From assembly GCF_963676685.1 (NCBI RefSeq), contig NC_092344.1:86458749-86522748 (forward strand): DNA of 64,000 bases, written 5' to 3'. Positions 35,201 through 58,189 of this stretch are shown here, piece by piece; within the stretch, counting starts at the first letter, position 1, and every line of letters begins with the position of its first letter. The DNA is from Mytilus edulis (Eukaryota > Mollusca > Bivalvia > Mytilida > Mytilidae). The notes beneath the pieces were generated by a model that saw nothing but the letters and a program-made list of their open reading frames with translations, searched no databases and was not told where the DNA came from. The translations under genes and the position numbers were made by a program.

Positions 35201-36027
35201 TCGTTTTTACGTGATGATGGCTGACAAATTGGACCTCGTAATTTTAGTATTATAGATAACCTCCTTGGTCAAATTAAGCTTAATAATATTGATAATGAAG
35301 TATTCACTTGCAAGTGAATAATTACTGAGTCGACCTCATTAAATCCGTATTCATGTGAACTTCAATTTAACCCCTTGACTAGAGATGGACAACGCATGCT
35401 TTGTACATGTACTGTTTATTTGAAGGAAAGGAATGTCAACATTGAAAGTGAAACAAATGCAAATCATTTGATGACTGATTCGATCCACTAACAATCTTTC
35501 TTCTACATTAAAAAACGAGGAGAAACATACATTTTTATCCTATAAAATAAAATTAAACAGACCTATAAAAATCCAACTGCACGTGTTGGCTTAATATATT
35601 TATATCTAATCATTAGTATATTGATAGATCCGTGTTTTACTTGCTCGGATACTAATAATTAATAACTATATTTTTGTAAATATTCTATATTCTTCAAAAC
35701 TACATATGTACAGTTATACTACAAATCTACAACTCCCAGTATTTATGGCTACACGTGCTGTTCTTTGTCTATAAAGTCATGAATATTTATTAGCTATGTA
35801 GGCGTGTCAAAATCGTATCATACGCGATAATGACCAGCCAGTACACTGTAATGATTTCATTAACCAGTATTAAAAAGATAAACATAACAATATTTATGTT
35901 ACCATATGCTCTGTAAACTGTTTATTTCACACTTTTGATAGTTTGGATAAATGTTTTGCATTGTTATAAATAAAATATGAAAATTTGAGTCAAATTGGTG
36001 ACCATGAATTGCGTAAATGTAGATCTA
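35200..36027. other. gene-free AT-rich stretch
   Basis: No gene or element recognised. Confidence 0.35.
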
Positions 36028-36628
36028 GAGTGGGGTGCTCATTTTCGCCACATCTTTCCATGTTTTCTACAGTTTATGTTCAGGTCTAAATGTTTTTGAA
36101 GTATACTGATATTTCTATATGAAGATAACTTCAAATGCAAAATATACTTAAGCTTGAAAACCGGTTTGTTTTAAGAAAATCATCTGAAAAGTTAGATTAA
36201 AGGGTGTTTGAAATTTCCGGATGTTTTGTCAATGGGGGACACATATTCGCCGTTTTTACACATCTATTTAAAACCAAATAACCGCAGCTTTTAACAATTT
36301 TTATCAAATCAATTGCATTATAGATGAATAGCAGACATTTCAAAGGTATAAAAAATTCAAAATTAGGGCATTCAGTCAAATATTTACTTAGAAATACTTC
36401 TTTGAAATCGTTTTTTATTCAGGAAATTGTCAGAAAATCGTTGTCCGTTTTTTCGGTCATTTTCGGTAGGACCCGCAATTTTGTCTCAGTTTAAAAAAAT
36501 ATTATATTTGTTATAAAAATATAATTTACGGGTACATTTCTTCCATTTCAGCCATCCTTTGAAGGTTTTACACCTCAAAATCCTTAAACGGCGAAATTGT
36601 GTCCCCGGCGAAAATGAGCACCCCACTC
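36028..36628. mobile_element. 601-bp MITE with TA duplication
   Basis: Ends GAGTGGGGTGCTCATTTTCG and CGAAAATGAGCACCCCACTC are perfect complements (pairing also covers the next CC/GG), each flanked by TA. A TA duplication with short perfect ends suggests a Tc1/mariner-type system. Non-coding; short open frames inside are incidental. Confidence 0.8.
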
Positions 36629-37258
36629 TAACAGTAACACACGGTTTTATCCAAAAATCTACTTTTTTCAATATAGCAGTTTTTTTGTAGTCATGCGGGT
36701 CTAGATGTGGGGGGGGGGGGGGGGGGGGGGGGGGGGTCTGTTATTCTGTAAACATTAAATTTTCACCCCTTATTTCTCTAATCTTTAAAAAATTAAACCC
36801 TTTTTTCTCTAATCTTCAAAAAATTAACGCCTTTTGTCTCTAATCTTCAATTTTTTTGCCGGTTATTCTCTAGCTAAAAAAATCTTCATTTTTTAAGGGC
36901 ATTATTCTTTAATCATTTTACAACATTTAACCCCATCCAAACCCTCAGTTATATCTTCATTTCATTTAAATCTGGGAAAAGCTTAATTATCAAGGGTAAG
37001 AGACCATATTTTGGAAATTTAAAAGGGGGCAGAAACATAAAATCATGCTGCAGTCTTCCCATAAATTATTTAATTATAGAATATCAAACTAGGCTGACTG
37101 TATTTTATATTATGCGCCCTCTATCGGCTGATAGCTCTTCGATGAGCGATGGGAGATTGGTGGAAAACAACGGTTGAAAATATTCTGGTTAGGTATTTAG
37201 ACGAATCCAGATTTTTTTTCTTCAGTGGAACATCGCGTGAAGGTTACTGTGATCCAAT
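36629..37258. other. 5' flank of PDHB
   Basis: Contains a G-tract (about 36711-36736) followed by repeated 'attaa..cttttttctctaatctt' units (36760-36860). The last 200 bp before the PDHB ATG are less repetitive and should contain promoter and 5' UTR, but I see no convincing TATA box. Confidence 0.4.
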
Positions 37259-49933
<12,675 letters not shown>

Positions 49934-50853
49934 CAAATACTCACTTTAGGGGATTTTTAACTGTTGGGACTTACTTAGGAAATCAGTTGAAATTGGAGAT
50001 ATAACTTATAATAGAATTGTTTTAGTGTGAGCATAGACTGACTTCATGTTTTGAAAAGATTACTGTTAAATTGCTCAGTGTCTAATATGAAGTACATTCT
50101 TTTTATAAAAGTTCATCTGTTACAGGTTATTTTTTTAGTCGGGTTGATTTCCTGTAGATAAAATTTTATCAAATGTAGCTGTTATTTTTTATTTATGATA
50201 TTCTGTTGAATCTCTTGAAGATTAATATGTGTTAACTATAAGTGATGTCAGTAATAAAGTCTTAAAATTGTGTTACTTTCTTTAGAAACCAAGGTATGAA
50301 AAAGAGCATAATTTAGATATTAGTTATGGGGAAAGTATGTTCCAATGTGTTTTATGTTATTATATGCCTTACTTGGCAAAATGGGTTAGTGAGGTTTAAA
50401 GTGACTAATTTTATTTGATTTGATTATGTTATTCATCTGCACTGTGTTGCATCAACTCCTTTTAAACCAGTGACTGGATTTAATTTTAACTGCTAGAAAT
50501 GTTCTGTACCCAATGGCAGTGTGTACCTCATGTTTTATATTTTGACCTGACTGAATTTTTGTTTGCCCTAGTTTCCCAAGTTATGACAGGTATGTTTCAT
50601 CAAAATAACGTACTACCAAACTTTTAGTTGTGTAATTGTGTTAACATACTCTAGTTGCTGACTTAACATACTCTTGTTTGAAATGATAACAACAAGAACA
50701 CAATGAGGAAGGCTTTTCTGTTTTACATATCAAATTTTCTACAATTAAACCTTGAACTTTAAGCCTGGATTTAGATATGATTTGAACCAAAAAATTATAG
50801 TAATGATAAAATGGGATTAGTTTGGAGAAGACATTATCACAATAATGATTAAA
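49934..50853 (+). other. PDHB 3' UTR and flank
   Basis: AATAAA at 50253-50258, about 320 bp after the stop, is the best candidate polyadenylation signal. The sequence further on keeps a UTR-like look and the transcript could be longer. ATTAAA at 51063-51068 is another candidate. Confidence 0.5.
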
Positions 50854-51068
50854 TAATTGTCAGTTGTTAGCAGAATACTGTGGATTTAACGAAAAAGTGA
50901 AACTGAAGTCTGTTCATATTCTTTTCTGTTTGAAAGTTATTGCAGTATAATTGGATAAATTGGTTCAAAACATCACATTTGTTGATTTATTTTATGCTTG
51001 ACGTTTGTATCATTTGTTTTAATATTTGTATCATTTGTTTCAATATTTGGCTCATGTGAAAATTAAAA
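50854..51068 (+). repeat. 215-bp direct repeat, left copy
   Basis: Matches 57161-57375 over 215 bp with only a few substitutions (for example GGATTTAACG versus GGATGTAACG). It contains 'gtatcatttg' twice and ends GAAAATTAAAA. The two copies bracket the retrotransposon. Confidence 0.93.
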
Positions 51069-51191
51069 TAATTCCGTTGATTTCACTCCGTCACAAGAAT
51101 CTAGCGTTCATGACACAGTGGGGGAACACATGTCTTTTAAAATTAAAGAAAATTTATAGAGCTTCATTCTCTTTTGAGAACGCAAAAAGAA

Positions 51192-51795
51192 ATGGAAGTG
51201 GTTGACGAGGGCGATTTGAAATTAAAAAGGGGGAAAATTTGCATTGAAAAAAGATCGTCGGGGGGTTTATTTGTCAATAAATGAATGGACTTCAGCATTC
51301 ATGATTTTTATGAGTGTCTACATTGAGAAATACAACACACGGGCACAGGAATTGTTAAAATATATGCGCGATATAAGATTAGCGGCAACTAGGTCAGAAA
51401 ACTGGGCTACCTATGACGAGCAATTTAGGCTAAAAATAGAAAAGAATCCTAATTTATCTTGGGGAAATATACACGGTGAATATTGGCTATTACACATCAC
51501 ATCTCCCACAGTACACAACAGTGTGTCAGTGCAATCACAGGGTTATAGAACAGATACACAAAATCGTGGTAATTATAATTCAAATGCAGCTACACTTCCA
51601 AACAATAGAACACATCAAAAATCACAGGTAACTAGTGGAAGTGTAAATATGTCATGTAAATACTATAATAATGGTACTGACTGTCCCTACTTCCCTCGTT
51701 GTAGGTTTAAACACATATGTGAAATATGCAGTGGCAAACACAGAAAAGCCCAATGTAATAACCGGGCGCAAGGAAGAAATAACAAAAAGTATTAA
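51192..51795 (+). pseudogene. Gag-like ORF1 of the Ngaro-type element, apparent frameshift
   Basis: The visible open frame (from 51244, no ATG) ends in a zinc-binding region: CKYYNNGTDCPYFPRCRFKH fits a CCCH finger, and CEICSGKHRKAQC a second Cys/His group. This arrangement is usual in Gag of DIRS/Ngaro elements and suggests RNA binding. Upstream, residues like WTSAFMIFMSVYIEKY and ELLKYMRDIRLAA match the typical W-x-x-AF...Y Gag region. An ATG at 51192 lies in another frame and joins only by a shift near the G6 run at about 51259-51264. I read this as a broken N terminus. It overlaps the next frame by 125 nt. Confidence 0.65.
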
Positions 51796-53395
51796 TTTTT
51801 ATTCATTGGGAAATACTCCTATAAAAGTATCAGTCTTGGAAAATTATTTAGAATTCTACCCACTTAACAATGTAGCACATGAAATTATATCTGGTTTCAA
51901 ATACGGTTTTTCTTTAAAATATTTTGGCTCTAGGGAACCAAGGGAGAGTTCCAATTTAAAAAGTGCATTACAGCTACCCAAAATTTTTAAAGAAAAATTA
52001 ATGAAGGAAGTTAAACTTGGTCGCAAAGCTGGTCCTTTCAGATACCCACCTTTTCCCACACTTCAGGTATCACCAATGGGGCTAGTGCCAAAAAAGGATG
52101 GGGATTTCAGACTTATTCAACATTTATCCTATCCTGAGAATAATTCAATAAACGATTTTATTGATAAAGATCATTGTTCAGTGCAGTACAGTTCAGTGGA
52201 CGAAGCAGCATGTTTGATTAATAGACACAAAACATTTGCCCGATTAAGTCAGTGTGACGTAAAAGCGGCTTTTCGTTTGTTGCCAATTGCCCCGCACGAT
52301 TTTGACTTGTTGGGGATAAAATTTCAGGGTGAATATTATCTTAATAAAATGCTCCCTATGGGGGCCTCAATAAGTTGTGCCCTGTGGGAGAAATTTGCAA
52401 AATCTTTGCATTGGATAATACAGCTAAAAAGCGGAAATGATGATATCCTCCATTATTTAGATGATTTTCTTTTTGTCGAGTCGAGCCAAACATCAAAAGT
52501 TGGCAATACTTTGAAGTTATTCCAAGAGGTACGCAACAAAATAGGTATTCCTCTTGCTAGTGACAAGACTACTTTGCCGACTACATTACTTATGTTTTTG
52601 GGTATAGAATTTGATACACAGAATTTAATCAAGCGACTTCCAAATGAAAAACTTGTCAAACTCTCACAAAAAATCAGAGATACCTTGGACAGTTCTAAAA
52701 TAACTCTTAAAGATATGCAATCCCTTCTTGGGCTCCTGAATTTTGCTTGTAAGGTAGTTGCTCCAGGCCGCACCTTCTGTCGCAGACTCATAAATTCAAC
52801 AATTGGGGTAAGAAAATCATATTTCAAAATCCGAGTAAACAAGCAGATGAAAGCAGATTTAGAAGTTTGGTTAGACTTTTTAAAACAATACAATGGTGTA
52901 ACTGTAATAACAGACAATGTATGGGTTTCAAATGAAAAATTAGAGTTGTTCACTGATAGTGCAGGGGGGTCCAAAGGCGGGTATGGGATCTATTTTGCAG
53001 GTCAGTGGGCCCAAGGCACATGGCCAAAACATTGGGTTGAGACTGGAATCACCAGAGATATGACATTGTTAGAGTTGTTTCCAGTTGTAGCTGCTCTTAT
53101 GTCCTGGGAATCCTATTTTGTTAACAAAAAAGTTATTTTTCATGTTGATAATCAGGCGGTTGTTCAAATCATTAATATGAAAACTAGCAAGTCAAGTAGA
53201 GTTATGACTTTAGTAAGACAGATGGTTTTAATGAACTTAAAAAATAATACATTAGTTAAGGCAATTTATATCCCTTCAAAACAAAACCAAATTGCTGATT
53301 GTCTTTCTCGTTCTCAGTGGGGGAAGTTCAGAAGCCTAGCTCCAGAAGCAGACCAGTGGCCAACCAAAATTCCAACACAGATCTGGAACATTTAA
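51671..53395 (+). CDS. reverse transcriptase / RNase H of the Ngaro-type element
   Basis: A 574-codon open frame; the first 35 or so codons are antiphase to Gag and probably not coding, so true translation likely begins near 51780 or by frameshifting. Reverse transcriptase: GLVPKKDGDFRLIQHLSYP, CDVKAAFRLLPI (motif A Asp), MLPMGASISC (motif B) and YLDD at 52454-52465 (residues 262-265, motif C). RNase H: FTDSA at 52949 (Asp429), LLELFPVVAAL, HVDNQAVVQIIN and NQIADCLSR supply the four acidic positions. All catalytic residues are present, so the enzyme part looks intact. It copies element RNA into DNA. The end overlaps the recombinase frame by 97 nt. Confidence 0.93.
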   Translation: MVLTVPTSLVVGLNTYVKYAVANTEKPNVITGRKEEITKSINFYSLGNTPIKVSVLENYLEFYPLNNVAHEIISGFKYGFSLKYFGSREPRESSNLKSALQLPKIFKEKLMKEVKLGRKAGPFRYPPFPTLQVSPMGLVPKKDGDFRLIQHLSYPENNSINDFIDKDHCSVQYSSVDEAACLINRHKTFARLSQCDVKAAFRLLPIAPHDFDLLGIKFQGEYYLNKMLPMGASISCALWEKFAKSLHWIIQLKSGNDDILHYLDDFLFVESSQTSKVGNTLKLFQEVRNKIGIPLASDKTTLPTTLLMFLGIEFDTQNLIKRLPNEKLVKLSQKIRDTLDSSKITLKDMQSLLGLLNFACKVVAPGRTFCRRLINSTIGVRKSYFKIRVNKQMKADLEVWLDFLKQYNGVTVITDNVWVSNEKLELFTDSAGGSKGGYGIYFAGQWAQGTWPKHWVETGITRDMTLLELFPVVAALMSWESYFVNKKVIFHVDNQAVVQIINMKTSKSSRVMTLVRQMVLMNLKNNTLVKAIYIPSKQNQIADCLSRSQWGKFRSLAPEADQWPTKIPTQIWNI

Positions 53396-54303
53396 GTCAG
53401 GTGGCTGATTATATTGTCAATCAAGGTGTGTCCAAAAATACACAAAAATCATACAATTTGGCTCTGTCAAAACTTTGTACTTTTAGACCATCTTATAAAT
53501 TGAAACAGGATTGGCCGGTGCCAGTCAATGATTTGTTAAATTTTATAGCTTTTTTGTCAGTACAGGGTCTTTCGGGGGGAACCATATCATCTTATATATC
53601 AGGAGTTTCATACCATCATAAAATTCAAGGGATACAGGATACTACAAAATTCTTTATAATTGGAAAGGCATTAGAAGGAATAAAAAGAATTCAAGGGGGA
53701 AAACGTAATGGCATTAGAGCACCAATTACAGTGCAATTGTTATCAGATATGATTAGTTGTTTAGATAAAGTATGTAAGAATAAATATGAAGCTGCTTTAT
53801 TTTCAGCAGTTTTTTCTGTTGCCTTCTTTGGTTTGCTAAGAGTAGGGGAAATCACTACTTCAAAATCCAAGTCTGTTATAAATGGCTCCAACTTAACAAT
53901 TTCTGATATTTTAGTAAGGAGAAAAGTCCTGGAGCTAAGAGTAAGGTGGTCAAAAACTGACCAAAAGGGAAAGTCTGTTACTTTGTTGATAGCTGAGAAC
54001 GGAAAAAACTACTGTCCGGTACGACTCATTAACGAATATTTAAAGGTACGACCTACCTGTAACAATACAGATTTGTTTATCCATTATACTGGTATGCCTT
54101 TAACTAGATACCAATTCAGTAGTATACTGGAAAAAGCTTTACATTTTCTTCGTATTAGTAAAGGCCATTTTAGGTCACATAGTTTTAGAATTGGGGGAGC
54201 CACGGAACTAGCCAGGCAGGGGGTCTCAGAGGAGGTAATTATGAGATTAGGCAGATGGAAATCGCATGCTTATTCTCGCTATATTAGGTTACAATTTTTC
54301 TAG
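53299..54303 (+). CDS. tyrosine recombinase of the Ngaro-type element
   Basis: Replaces DDE integrase in this retrotransposon class, catalysing integration through a covalent tyrosine intermediate. The frame has no ATG at 53299; the recognisable domain starts near 53395 (LSQVADYIVNQGVS). An N-terminal SAM-like core-binding part (KSYNLALSKLCTF, LLNFIAFLS, SYISGVSYHH) precedes the catalytic domain. Visible catalytic positions, numbered from 53299: Arg181 (LLRVGE), Lys219 (WSKTDQ), His294 and Arg297 (HSFRIGGAT), Trp320 (GRWKS) and Tyr328 (SRYIR). All are present, so the fold and active site appear complete. The frame stops at TAG 54301-54303 and continues in the same frame into the SGNH-like region. 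Confidence 0.92.
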   Translation: MSFSFSVGEVQKPSSRSRPVANQNSNTDLEHLSQVADYIVNQGVSKNTQKSYNLALSKLCTFRPSYKLKQDWPVPVNDLLNFIAFLSVQGLSGGTISSYISGVSYHHKIQGIQDTTKFFIIGKALEGIKRIQGGKRNGIRAPITVQLLSDMISCLDKVCKNKYEAALFSAVFSVAFFGLLRVGEITTSKSKSVINGSNLTISDILVRRKVLELRVRWSKTDQKGKSVTLLIAENGKNYCPVRLINEYLKVRPTCNNTDLFIHYTGMPLTRYQFSSILEKALHFLRISKGHFRSHSFRIGGATELARQGVSEEVIMRLGRWKSHAYSRYIRLQFF

Positions 54304-54918
54304 TTTCAAAAAGCTAACAAGCTAAAGGTTTTCACAGGTCCCAAGATTTTATGGATTGTTGGAAGTTCCCTTGTTCATTGGGCCAACGTAGAGGCGAAGA
54401 AATATGGTAAGAACAACCTTGGACTGGGGTCAAAAGGTGTAACAACATACTGGATTGGGCAACCTGGTTTACAGATTAAAGATTTGGACTCCCTACTGGA
54501 CGCAAAAAGAAAAAGTTTACCTTCTCCTCATTTTATAATAATTCACTGTGGAGCTAATGATTTGACAGATTTAGAATTGACAGGGAAGGGTTTAATGGAA
54601 AATGTAAAATGTTCTATCCTACGTTACAAGGCTTTATTTTAAAATGTTATTATAATATGGTCTTCAATGCTACAGCGCAGATACTGGCATTTTGCCCCCT
54701 TGAATGCGGGTGCAATAATCGAACAGAAGAGAAAAAGAGTGAATTCAGTGGTCAAAAACTTTGTAATAGAAAACGGGGGGAAAGCTATATTACATGAGAA
54801 CATTAGAGCAAGTGAAGTGTCTTTATACAGAACAGATGGAACTCATTTGTCACAAACTGGAAATCAGGTTTTCTTAAATAATATACAAGGGGGGGGGGGG
54901 TGGGGGGGGGGGGGTTGA
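54304..54918 (+). pseudogene. SGNH-hydrolase-like domain of the Ngaro-type element, two in-frame stops
   Basis: In phase with the recombinase after a single TAG. It carries the SGNH/GDSL blocks: ILWIVGSSLVHWA (GxS nucleophile region), IIIHCGANDL (GxND, near 54550) and DGTHLSQTGN (54835-54864, catalytic Asp/His block). In Ngaro-group elements such a domain is a known third product; its role is not established. A second stop, TAA at 54640-54642, breaks the domain between the GxND and DGTH blocks, and the 3' end runs into a G-tract (54889-54914). This copy is therefore probably non-functional unless both stops are bypassed. Confidence 0.75.
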
Positions 54919-54982
54919 GTCTTTCCTACGCACAACAAAATCAACTTTTCCAATGATTCAATAATGAAAATTTTGTGGAGGT

Positions 54983-55021
54983 GAGAACCCCAGTCAGATT
55001 TGGTAGCTGACTGGGGCTCTC
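54983..55021. repeat. short hairpin at the start of the 3' non-coding region of the retrotransposon
   Basis: CCCCAGTCAG (54988-54997) pairs perfectly with CTGACTGGGG (55007-55016), extended by GAG/CTC across a one-base bulge. It lies just outside the first 655-bp repeat. Confidence 0.7.
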
Positions 55022-55028
55022 ATGTGGC

Positions 55029-55683
55029 GGTCCAGGGAGACTGGTAGTGATTGGGGGATTATTTCACTCGGCCCTTGCTCTGGGCCTGACAAGTTCTACA
55101 ATTTGCAGGTTTGGAAAATGTGGTTAGTGGTAACGGTGGGGTCTACTGATGGGTAACTCTGGGACCTCCTCCACCTCATCTTATAGAGGGGAGGCCTACA
55201 CCTGCCAACAGGTGGGGCACTAATAACTGGAGCATTGGTAATACGAGTGTTTTCCCCGGTCACTCCCCATGGTAGGTGGTGGTGTAACCGTGTTTAACTA
55301 CCAGGGGTTTTATGACACTATGTCAACATAGGTCAGCTGATAGCCATTATGTATAGGTAATCGGTAGTCACCCTGGCGCCTCAACAAAATATTATAAAAT
55401 ACTCTGTAGCCAAAGTAATGCCACAAAGTAAAAATGTATATTCTAGTCATGAAAATGTAAATACAAGTTGGTGTAATAAAATGTATGTTTAATTCAAAGG
55501 ATTGTTTTTGTATTAGTTGTAAAAGTTATAAATGAAAAACAGAGGATGGAACCTCTACACAAATGAGTATAATATACAGAAAGTCTGTATAATGTTAATT
55601 TTGGTATTTGTGAATTACGGTAAAACAACAGATAAAGAGAGACAACTCTAGATGAATTTTTAATTACTTTGTGATTAAAGGTA
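55029..55683 (+). repeat. 655-bp direct repeat, first copy (B1-like)
   Basis: Same length as 56397-57051 and nearly identical; I noted only TCTACTGATG versus TCTACAGATG and CCATTATGTA versus CCATTGTGTA. It spans GGTCCAGGGAGACTGG to GTGATTAAAGGTA. Paired 3' repeats of this kind fit the B repeats of Ngaro-type elements. Confidence 0.93.
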
Positions 55684-55748
55684 CGCACCCACACGAATAT
55701 TTGATTGAATTAAACCAGATTATTGAAAATATAAAATTTTTATAATCT

Positions 55749-55864
55749 CAATTAATTGCAATACTCATAGAAGAAGACCCTATATCAATACTGAACGAAT
55801 AACAATGAGATGAAGAACAACGATCAAGAGTTGTTGACGTATTTCTAAACTATGTTGAAGTCCT
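55749..55864 (+). repeat. 116-bp inverted repeat, left arm
   Basis: The exact or near-exact reverse complement lies at 57051-57166. It includes 'gcaatactcatagaagaaga' and 'aagagttgttgacgtatttc'. This arm follows the first 655-bp repeat by 65 bp. Confidence 0.92.
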
Positions 55865-56396
55865 GGGCGTTGCAGCCTGTAGCTCAATGCCATATTCGGC
55901 ATGGCCATAGCGGCGATCGCAGCATGAATCAGAATTTTGGAATTCCCGTATCAGCTAGAATAGAATTTTGGAATTCCCGTATCGGGCACTTGTTAATTTG
56001 CTGTCGACAAGAAAGCAAGTGTTACGCAAATAAGTTAAAATATCCAAACTCGCCCGCCCTCCCTATGAGAATAGTTGCTTCTGTTTTTGTTTTATATTTT
56101 CAGGCACTGGTTTGCTGTATTTGATTACAATATTATGGTTACCAGTATACAAGCCGGACCTTCATAGTATTGGACCTATACAGGACTATTTGGAATAAAC
56201 TTGCGTTTCTATGATTTGGACATTTCCGTCATTAAGCACGTTATTAACATATGGACTATTGTGATTTAAGCATCCAGAATTAATTCTAGTTTTAAGTAAT
56301 TAACAATTTAAACAATTTGAAAGAAAACAAGACATTTTAAAGAAATTAATTATCTTCTACTATCCTTAGGCGCAGAGTCAAATTTGAATGGGGGGA
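55865..56396 (+). other. segment between the two 655-bp repeats
   Basis: Non-coding, with a short direct repeat AGAATTTTGGAATTCCCGTA (twice, near 55931 and 55962). In a canonical Ngaro this position would hold the A2 terminal repeat and promoter, but it does not match the element's left end. A 90-codon open frame here shows no domain. Confidence 0.5.
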
Positions 56397-57051
56397 GGTC
56401 CAGGGAGACTGGTAGTGATTGGGGGATTATTTCACTCGGCCCTTGCTCTGGGCCTGACAAGTTCTACAATTTGCAGGTTTGGAAAATGTGGTTAGTGGTA
56501 ACGGTGGGGTCTACAGATGGGTAACTCTGGGACCTCCTCCACCTCATCTTATAGAGGGGAGGCCTACACCTGCCAACAGGTGGGGCACTAATAACTGGAG
56601 CATTGGTAATACGAGTGTTTTCCCCGGTCACTCCCCATGGTAGGTGGTGGTGTAACCGTGTTTAACTACCAGGGGTTTTATGACACTATGTCAACATAGG
56701 TCAGCTGATAGCCATTGTGTATAGGTAATCGGTAGTCACCCTGGCGCCTCAACAAAATATTATAAAATACTCTGTAGCCAAAGTAATGCCACAAAGTAAA
56801 AATGTATATTCTAGTCATGAAAATGTAAATACAAGTTGGTGTAATAAAATGTATGTTTAATTCAAAGGATTGTTTTTGTATTAGTTGTAAAAGTTATAAA
56901 TGAAAAACAGAGGATGGAACCTCTACACAAATGAGTATAATATACAGAAAGTCTGTATAATGTTAATTTTGGTATTTGTGAATTACGGTAAAACAACAGA
57001 TAAAGAGAGACAACTCTAGATGAATTTTTAATTACTTTGTGATTAAAGGTA
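56397..57051 (+). repeat. 655-bp direct repeat, second copy (B2-like)
   Basis: Second copy of 55029-55683 (see there). Its last base is shared with the inverted arm that follows. Confidence 0.93.
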
Positions 57052-57166
57052 GGACTTCAACATAGTTTAGAAATACGTCAACAACTCTTGATCGTTGTTC
57101 TTCATCTCATTGTTATTCGTTCAGTATTGATATAGGGTCTTCTTCTATGAGTATTGCAATTAATTG
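57051..57166 (-). repeat. 116-bp inverted repeat, right arm
   Basis: Reverse complement of 55749-55864. It abuts the second 655-bp repeat and overlaps the 215-bp direct repeat by six bases (TAATTG), a microhomology junction. Confidence 0.92.
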
Positions 57167-57375
57167 TCAGTTGTTAGCAGAATACTGTGGATGTAACGAA
57201 AAAGTGAAACTGAAGTCTGTTCATATTCTTTTCTGTTTGAAAGTTATTGCAGTATAATTGGATAAATTGGTTCATAACATCACATTTGTTGATTTATTTT
57301 ATGCTTGACGTTTGTATCATTTGTTTTAATATTTGTATCATTTGTTTCAATATTTGGCTCATGTGAAAATTAAAA
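57161..57375 (+). repeat. 215-bp direct repeat, right copy
   Basis: Second copy of 50854-51068, followed by GCCGGAAAAAAAAAGC instead of the element. The left copy continues from the PDHB flank, so this one looks like a duplicated piece of host sequence. Confidence 0.92.
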
Positions 57376-58189
57376 GCCGGAAAAAAAAAGCTTATGTTTA
57401 TTTCTTATTATTAATAAGTATATAAGAGAAGAACACAAAGTTAAGTAAGTAACTACTATTGGAGATATATTATACCACTGGAACAAAGTTTGACCTGTTC
57501 ATCTGTGGGTCAGTCCATCGATCAGTCCTGTTATTTTCACCAAAACCTCTGAAATCCCACAATAGAATTTCATGAAACTGAAAATAATAAAGACATGCTA
57601 TATAGATGTGCATATCCACAAGAAATTTTTATCAGTTGACTTTTGAAGTAGTTATATGAGCCTTTAACTTGGGAATCTGGTGTGATTATGTTTGTCAAGT
57701 GACAATGATATGAGTGCATGCTTTCAAAGATTCATTAATTAATTTGATGATCATGTTCCTACGACATGTAAATAAGCCATCATTTTGAAATAGTCTGATA
57801 TGAAACCTGTTGTTTTTGAAAGTTTTATGTGCCTTCAATCATACATGTGGAAGTTTTACACGGATTTGTTTTCTCTCAATCTATTTATGACTTTTGAACA
57901 GCAGTATACTAATTTGTCTTTATAAAATACTGGTTGTATTCTGATCTGAAAATTAAATTTTTTGACACCTTCACTATCACAACTCTTGATTTCACATGAG
58001 CGGTTCTAATTTGATATTAGATAAAGTCCAAACTAAAACTGCTATTTTGAGTAAATATTCGACTGAAAAGGGTTATCTTATTTTAACAATATTTTCATTG
58101 TCTCAATTGTCAATAAGTTTGACTCTATTTGTTAAATAAAAACAACATTTGATAAATTTATGTAATGACAAAATAATTGGTTTTTTTTT
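57376..58189. other. gene-free stretch right of the retrotransposon
   Basis: AT-rich, no gene or element recognised. Confidence 0.35.

Larger units (their letters stand above)
51069..57160 (+). mobile_element. Ngaro/DIRS-type tyrosine-recombinase retrotransposon
   Basis: Gag with CCCH finger, reverse transcriptase/RNase H, tyrosine recombinase and an SGNH-hydrolase-like domain lie in this order on the plus strand. There is no DDE integrase or aspartic protease, and no LTRs. That gene set, including the SGNH domain, is characteristic of the Ngaro group of DIRS-like elements. To the right are two 655-bp direct repeats and a 116-bp inverted repeat. Canonical Ngaro split repeats (A1...B1-A2-B2) would need a copy of the left end between the two 655-bp repeats. 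I cannot find one, so this copy is probably truncated or rearranged on the left. Outer limits are set by the 215-bp flanking repeat and are uncertain. Confidence 0.85.

Noticed and set aside
52453-52974. 173-residue minus-strand open frame
   Set aside because: It is the antisense shadow of the reverse transcriptase/RNase H frame.
55852-56124. 90-residue open frame between the 655-bp repeats
   Set aside because: It starts in the inverted arm, runs through a short direct repeat and has no recognisable domain.
50854-57375. LTR retrotransposon bracketed by 215-bp LTRs
   Set aside because: The repeats lack TG...CA ends, the element codes for a tyrosine recombinase rather than an integrase, and the left copy continues the PDHB flank.
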